Positions 59,677-64,000 of a stretch of DNA of 64,000 nucleotides are shown here, piece by piece. The stretch covers positions 1-64,000 of the forward strand of contig NZ_CANNGO010000008.1 of the NCBI RefSeq assembly GCF_947504215.1, given 5' to 3'. This DNA is from an uncultured Ruegeria sp. (GTDB lineage Bacteria > Pseudomonadota > Alphaproteobacteria > Rhodobacterales > Rhodobacteraceae). Every line of letters begins with the position of its first letter. The stretch's first letter is position 1. The notes beneath the pieces were generated by a model. The model worked only from the letters and a program-made list of their open reading frames with translations. It had not been told where the DNA came from and ran no database searches. A program made the translations under genes and the position numbers.

Positions 59677-61434
59677 TTGAAAGAGGGCGATTTGGCTACC
59701 AAACTGAGCAGACTTAAAGCTACGAGCTCCAGATCAGAACTAGCTAGACTTCTTGGTATCGAACCCAAGCATCTCAGTTTCGCTCTCTACAAAATACCGT
59801 TAGCAGCGAGGTATAGCGAGTTTACTGTCCCCAAGGCATCTGGCGGTGATCGCGTCATACATGCGCCGAACTCTCACTTGAAGGCAATACAATCCAGAAC
59901 ATCTGGAATGCTCTACGAGTGTTACAACGAGCTTTACCCCAAAACAGAAAACACGAGCCTGAATCTGTCTCATGCGTTTCAGAAGAGAAGGGGGTTATCG
60001 ATAGCTTCAAATGGAGCAAAGCACCGCAACAAACGCTACGTCTTCAACTTGGATTTTGAGGACTTTTTTGGCTCATTCAACTTTGGTCGTGTGCGTGGCT
60101 TCTTTCTTTCAAATCGAGATTTCAGCCTCAATGAGGAAGTCGCAACTAGTCTAGCTCAAATTTGTTGCCACAATAATAAGTTGCCGCAAGGAGCACCAAC
60201 GTCTCCGATCGTTACAGAGCTCATTACACGAATTTTGGATATCCGCTTATCCAAGATAGCGAAGGCCCATGGATGTAGTTATTCGAGATACGCGGATGAC
60301 CTGACGTTTTCGACGAATAAACAAACGTTCCCGAGCGAAGTCGCGGAATGTGACCCTTCCGGCATATGGACCGTCGGCAGCGAAGTCCTGAACAAGATTC
60401 ATACTAGCGGGTTTGCGGTTAATTCGGCCAAGACACGTATGCAGTTTGCCGGCGGCAGGCAGGAAACTACCGGCCTAGTAGTGAACAAAAAAGTCAATGT
60501 GCCCAAGGAGTATTCCAAGCAGGTACGGTATATGACCCATTCATTGCTTCAAACCGGCAAGTGCCATGTACAAGCTCCCGTGACGAAAGCAGAGCAAGAT
60601 GTGAGGCCAAACGTCTTGGCGGGAAAGCTCGCCCACGAATTCCACATTAAATCAAAGGAGTATGTAGATTCGAGTGGCAAGCCTTGGCCTCTCGCTCGGT
60701 TCAAGGACAAGGAGGTCTCGGTTCCAGCATTCTATCGTAGATATTCAGACTTTCTCTATTTTCGAAATTTCTTTTTCAATGCAAAGCCAACAATTCTTTG
60801 CGAAGGAGTTACGGATAACATTTACCTAAAATGTGCGATCAAGTCGAAACACGCTCATGTTCCAAGCCTTGCAGTGGTCTCACTCACTAGCAAGAAGGTC
60901 GAACTGCAATGTAGTTTCTACAATTACTCCAAAACCGCTCGCACTGTGACCGCCCTGACTGGCGGCGCCAACCCATTGAAATCTTTTATTGAAACTTACG
61001 CCGTAAGGTTTTCCAAATGTAAGGCTGCCAGTGTTTCTCAGCCTGTACTTGCTGTGGTCGACAACGATGCTGCCAATAACGGACTTTGGAAGATGTTGGA
61101 CGAGAAGTTTGGTCTCAAAGGTGCTGATGGAACTGCTCCTTTTTACCATGTTGTTAAGAACCTGTATGTAGTTCCAATCCCAAAGATCGCTGGGAAGGAC
61201 ACATTCATCGAGCACCTATTTGACCATAAAACGCTGAACACGCCCCTCAATGGAAAGACGTTCGATCTCGGTCAAAAAAAGAAGATTGCAGCAAACAAGT
61301 ACGGAAAGATGGCGTTTGCCAGAGATGTTGTTCAAAAACAAAGCGGTACGATTGATTTCAAGGGTTTCTTACCCTTGCTGGGCAACATTGAGAATGCGAT
61401 TGCGCATCATAAAGCCAATCCCCCAACCCCTTAG
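59677..61434 (+). CDS. retron reverse transcriptase fused to a TOPRIM-like domain
   Basis: A 585-aa protein. The retron-specific segment (SHAFQKRRGLSIASNGAKHRN, about 98-118) precedes RT motif A (NLDFEDFF, 124-131), motif B (LPQGAPTSP, 169-177) and the catalytic YADD (205-208). ETTGLVVNKK near 270 is the retron VTG-type motif. From about residue 385 a TOPRIM-like module follows, with acidic EGVTDNIYLK and later LAVVDNDAANN. This length and layout match the known Ec67 retron RT (about 586 aa) with its C-terminal TOPRIM effector. There is no ATG: TTG at 59677 or, better, TTG at 59692 after AAAGAGGG. Such retrons act in anti-phage defence by sensing infection and activating the toxic domain. Confidence 0.9.
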   Translation: MKEGDLATKLSRLKATSSRSELARLLGIEPKHLSFALYKIPLAARYSEFTVPKASGGDRVIHAPNSHLKAIQSRTSGMLYECYNELYPKTENTSLNLSHAFQKRRGLSIASNGAKHRNKRYVFNLDFEDFFGSFNFGRVRGFFLSNRDFSLNEEVATSLAQICCHNNKLPQGAPTSPIVTELITRILDIRLSKIAKAHGCSYSRYADDLTFSTNKQTFPSEVAECDPSGIWTVGSEVLNKIHTSGFAVNSAKTRMQFAGGRQETTGLVVNKKVNVPKEYSKQVRYMTHSLLQTGKCHVQAPVTKAEQDVRPNVLAGKLAHEFHIKSKEYVDSSGKPWPLARFKDKEVSVPAFYRRYSDFLYFRNFFFNAKPTILCEGVTDNIYLKCAIKSKHAHVPSLAVVSLTSKKVELQCSFYNYSKTARTVTALTGGANPLKSFIETYAVRFSKCKAASVSQPVLAVVDNDAANNGLWKMLDEKFGLKGADGTAPFYHVVKNLYVVPIPKIAGKDTFIEHLFDHKTLNTPLNGKTFDLGQKKKIAANKYGKMAFARDVVQKQSGTIDFKGFLPLLGNIENAIAHHKANPPTP

Positions 61435-61736
61435 ATTAACTTGTTGCTTTCATGCCAAACCGCCCAAATATACCGACTTTCACCGCCCATTCTCTAGTTT
61501 CACTGGCTTAGTATGGGCGGGGCACGATACTCGGTCGCGTAGAGAGCATTAGCCTACCAGAGCTGACGTAAAGACTCGGACCCAACGTAGAGCAGGTCAG
61601 ACCCTGATTTCTCAGCATTCCAGAATGGTGTGCCCCATACTTTTAAAGTCGATGGTTCCAGCTTCTCTGAACGGGAGCCTATAGAGCCCAACAGCGTTTT
61701 AGCTCTAGGCCGCAAGTGGCTGCATTGGCCACCCCC
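61435..61736. other. intergenic region between retron and antitoxin-side gene
   Basis: About 300 nt between convergent genes with no ORF that I can support. It is the 3' side of the retron transcript; I see no clean terminator. Confidence 0.35.
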
Positions 61737-62231
61737 TTATGCTTCACCTGCGTCGTCTAAATCAGCTTGGTCTGCCAAACGTTGCTCAATAACGTCATCA
61801 GTAAAGTCTGTGAACAAGTTTAGTTGAGGATCATTTGTATGAATTTTGTTCATGCGATCCACATCACAGACTGCCCGGTAAACGTCACTAGCGATTGCTT
61901 CACGTCTTTGTTTGACCGATTTTTGCCGAAGTGCCGGTGAGCCACCTGTATCTGTGTCGAAGTAGTGTTTGATTGGCTGCCCGCCTTCAAAAAGTGATAC
62001 AGACTGATAGGCGCGGTAGGTAAAACCACCCTCCTGGTCCAAACGACGCGCTTGTCGCAACGAGCTTGTTACTTGCCTCCGCAACATCTTTTTCACATCT
62101 TGAGGTTGTGGCAGGAGCTTTCGGTTCGAAACTGCCCATTCAACAAACTGGCTTGGATCTCCAGACACGTCTCCGGTTTCAGCTTCCCACTCTTCCCAAA
62201 GCTTCACAACTTGTTCAGTAAAGTTTGCCAT
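61737..62231 (-). CDS. hypothetical protein in the mobile element
   Basis: A 164-aa protein with no recognised family. It is acidic and probably helical throughout (MANFTEQVVKLWEEWEAETGDV, then VKKMLRRQVTSSLRQARRLDQEGG) and ends with LNLFTDFTDDVIEQRLADQ. The ATG 62229-62231 has a GAGG 8 nt upstream. It is 13 nt downstream of the ImmA/IrrE protein on the same strand and so may form a third member of the toxin-antitoxin operon. Confidence 0.6.
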   Translation of the reverse strand: MANFTEQVVKLWEEWEAETGDVSGDPSQFVEWAVSNRKLLPQPQDVKKMLRRQVTSSLRQARRLDQEGGFTYRAYQSVSLFEGGQPIKHYFDTDTGGSPALRQKSVKQRREAIASDVYRAVCDVDRMNKIHTNDPQLNLFTDFTDDVIEQRLADQADLDDAGEA

Positions 62232-62244
62232 TTCAGTTACCTCA

Positions 62245-63390
62245 TCATAGCTCGATTTGAGATGACTTGCCCCAGCCATCCACTGCACGCCACTCAAGCA
62301 AAGAGCTGCGGATACTTTTTAAGTACTTCCTAAACGTACGGTACTTTTGGGTTTTGTGGTGGATTTGCCCAACGATGATAGCCGGATTTATCTGTGCTCT
62401 CGCTGCAAATAAGAGCATGTCTTTTTCCGAGATATAAGGACTCTTCCTCAACACAAACGAGTTCAGAAGCTTTTGATCTACGCAAAATTCTGCGGCGGCC
62501 AAATTCGCTGCTTTTTCGCATTCAGGCAGCTCCACATTATCCGAGTCGAGATTGCCCCCAAACTCATCGATTGGCGCAAACTGTTCCTCCCGACCGTCGC
62601 CGCGTAATACGTGTTCAATTTCGTGACGCAGCACAAAACATAGGTTATCCAGCCGGTCCAATCGATTTGTCAGTCCAATAACGGGTTGCCCATCAACCCA
62701 TAAGCAAACGCCATCAATTTTGGCTCCCTGCAGAGGCTCGACTAGTATCAAGCGCACACCACAAGCCAAGAGAAGGGCAGGGATAGCCGGAAGGTCATCT
62801 ATGTCGACAAAATGCGAGCGTAATGCAGGCATTGAGTTTCTTAGTTTCTCTTCATCGTACGGTGGGCATTCGATGGTTCCGGCGATCTGCCGCACGCGAT
62901 GCAGCCATGCATATTGTCCGGCAGACACACTTTCGTAAGAACTCTTCTTGGCTGCGTGCGCCATCAAAGGCGCATCGCTGACAAACGGCACTTCACTAAT
63001 GTCAGATTTGTCAAAGAAGCGAGTCATCTGCAAATCTAAAAGACTGCTCTCAGTATCAGAAATCCACCCCCTGTTGATCATCTCCCTAACAGGAAAGATA
63101 GACCAGGTGGCGCGGGTTTTGACACTAGGGTCGGCCTTCTTAGCACGGCTCAAATCATACATTTGCTGAAGGTTCATGAAGAACTCTGCGGGCATGTCGA
63201 AAGCGTCAGCAAGCAAGTTAGCAGTATCTGGGGTTATACTGGTCTTACCCTTCAACAGCCTATTCAGCTGTCCGGCATCCCATCCAAGAACAAACGCCAA
63301 ATCGGCTTGAGTCATGCCGCGCGCATCCAATTCCTCAGTGATGAACTCACCGGGCAACTCAGTAGGGAGTAGGTCTAAGTTATCCATCAA
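62245..63390 (-). CDS. HigA-type HTH antitoxin fused to an ImmA/IrrE metallopeptidase
   Basis: A 381-aa protein. Residues 10-75 are a HigA/Xre HTH (LPGEFITEELDARGMTQADLAFVLGWDAGQLNRLLKGKTSITPDTANLLADAF). The rest is an ImmA/IrrE zinc peptidase with HEIEH at 256-260 and a later glutamate in EKAANLAAAEF. Such fused forms accompany HigB-like toxins. It directly follows and overlaps higB by 4 nt (ATGA), giving the toxin-first order usual for higBA. The peptidase part could cleave a repressor or the toxin; that is inference. Confidence 0.88.
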   Translation of the reverse strand: MMDNLDLLPTELPGEFITEELDARGMTQADLAFVLGWDAGQLNRLLKGKTSITPDTANLLADAFDMPAEFFMNLQQMYDLSRAKKADPSVKTRATWSIFPVREMINRGWISDTESSLLDLQMTRFFDKSDISEVPFVSDAPLMAHAAKKSSYESVSAGQYAWLHRVRQIAGTIECPPYDEEKLRNSMPALRSHFVDIDDLPAIPALLLACGVRLILVEPLQGAKIDGVCLWVDGQPVIGLTNRLDRLDNLCFVLRHEIEHVLRGDGREEQFAPIDEFGGNLDSDNVELPECEKAANLAAAEFCVDQKLLNSFVLRKSPYISEKDMLLFAARAQINPAIIVGQIHHKTQKYRTFRKYLKSIRSSLLEWRAVDGWGKSSQIEL

Positions 63391-63683
63391 TGGTAGTCCT
63401 CAATACAGACGACAATGATTGTCGGCGGGCTGGTTACATCATCAAGAGTAAAGACCAGTCGAAACTGGTCATTCAAACGAATGGAGCGTTGCCCTTCTCT
63501 GTCCCCTTTAAGCTTCTCATAATGCAGGCTTTTCCAGTTTCTCAGCGAGCGTTCGTCTGGAGCAGCTCTCAGCAGTGTTAATTTGCGCCTCGCTGATTTG
63601 ATGAGCGCAACAGAAAGGCGTGTTCGTGCGGCCTGGTTGGTTTCGATCAAAGCCAACGTGTCGTCAGCAAAAACAACTTTCAT
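63387..63683 (-). CDS. HigB-type (RelE/ParE superfamily) toxin
   Basis: A 98-aa protein with the RelE/ParE fold pattern: LSVALIKSARRKLTLLRAAPDERSLRNWKSLHYEKLKGDREGQRSIRLNDQFRLVFTLDD. The late IRLNDQFRLVF is the HigB/RelE beta strand with catalytic-type Arg residues. These toxins cut mRNA at the ribosome. It heads the operon with the HigA-ImmA gene and is preceded at 63721-63747 by an inverted repeat that could be its operator. Confidence 0.88.
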   Translation of the reverse strand: MKVVFADDTLALIETNQAARTRLSVALIKSARRKLTLLRAAPDERSLRNWKSLHYEKLKGDREGQRSIRLNDQFRLVFTLDDVTSPPTIIVVCIEDYH

Positions 63684-63720
63684 TGAGGTCTTTTACCCCC
63701 GCTTCTCAAATATTGCAACA

Positions 63721-63747
63721 CCAAATTGACTAGATCAGTCAATTTGG
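63721..63747 (-). promoter_or_regulatory. inverted repeat upstream of the higB-like gene (operator candidate)
   Basis: Perfect 11-bp arms CCAAATTGACT / AGTCAATTTGG with a 5-nt spacer AGATC, 38 nt upstream of the toxin start. A TTGACT hexamer (a minus-strand promoter -35 match) lies inside it. The HigA-type repressor commonly binds such a repeat to control the operon, although a transcript-end hairpin is also possible because no long T run follows. Confidence 0.55.
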
Positions 63748-63879
63748 CAAATCATAGCTCTTCATCCGCATGACACATCTCTAGATTGAACCACTAACAA
63801 CAGCAAGGAAACGTAGGCCTAGGCATGTATGAAACTCATCAATGTGAGCATCTTATGCTGCGGTGGCTTGCCCGCCCGT
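63748..63879. other. intergenic region near right edge
   Basis: About 130 nt with no gene that I can support. Confidence 0.3.
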
Positions 63880-63999
63880 CTAGCTCTCGTTCAGCCGCTT
63901 CTCGGCGTCTTTCGCTAGCTTCCAGCTGGTCTCTAATCCCGCCTGAAGCGTGTCGTAATTCTGCTCCTCGCGCAGCAAGTCGGCCAATGTGGTGACGGA
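63880..63999 (-). CDS. partial CDS, C-terminal end of an unrecognised protein
   Basis: The last 39 codons of a minus-strand frame, ending ADLLREEQNYDTLQAGLETS and KDAEKRLNES then TAG at 63880-63882. The chain is helical and charged, and the frame runs off the right edge. Family not recognised. Confidence 0.5.
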   Translation of the reverse strand, partial: SVTTLADLLREEQNYDTLQAGLETSWKLAKDAEKRLNES

Positions 64000-64000
64000 C

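Overview
The window reads as chromosome of a marine Roseobacter-type alphaproteobacterium (Rhodobacterales). This is inferred from the moderately high GC content and the family mix: gltB/gltD, NDUFA9-like oxidoreductase, Hint-domain secreted proteins, hydantoinase, BCCT transporter and a caiD-like carnitine operon. No rRNA gene is present to confirm it. The DNA is gene-dense, with many ATGA or TGATG stop/start overlaps.

Left part (about 0.3-36.5 kb): ordinary metabolic and housekeeping genes. In order: katG; a GMC oxidoreductase; a carnitine/crotonobetaine CoA-ester operon (acyl-CoA dehydrogenase, ADP-forming CoA ligase, caiD) divergent from a GlxA/CdhR-type regulator; a sterol desaturase-like and class II aldolase pair divergent from a LysR regulator; purine salvage (ade-amn); an HU protein with a clear terminator; a short BCCT-type transporter; msrB-msrA; a hydantoinase-like protein; queG, a GST and mtgA; a Hint protein; gltD, a GFA-family gene and gltB; uppP; an NDUFA9-like protein; and tRNA-Leu(CAG).

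Middle part (about 37-51.4 kb): a dense signalling region. It starts with a FecR-domain protein plus a CHASE2 adenylate/guanylate cyclase, then an Xre regulator coupled to a LOV-like PAS protein that lacks the photoactive cysteine. Next are two consecutive same-strand gene groups separated by a terminator. Group one is a membrane Ser/Thr kinase with PDZ-like C-terminus, an FHA protein, a PP2C phosphatase and a PstS-like/OmpA fusion. Group two is a 70-aa protein, two single-TM proteins, a BLUF blue-light receptor, a second FHA protein paralogous to the first, a dynamin-like protein with a broken P-loop, and an unrecognised protein. I see no type VI secretion genes. I think this is the best candidate here for an undescribed system: a blue-light or envelope-responsive Ser/Thr phosphorylation circuit.

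Right part (55.15 kb to the end): an integrated mobile element. It starts at a 3' fragment of tRNA-Arg(CCT) next to a tyrosine integrase and a small overlapping HTH gene. Its cargo looks defensive: an Xre regulator, a small membrane protein, an HNH endonuclease-DUF3800 pair, an odd class II tRNA-like gene with a GAT anticodon triplet, a retron (13-nt inverted repeats bounding an msr-msd region, then a reverse transcriptase fused to a TOPRIM-like domain), an unrecognised protein, and a HigB toxin with an Xre-ImmA/IrrE protein. The right end of the element and the expected intact tRNA-Arg are not in the window.
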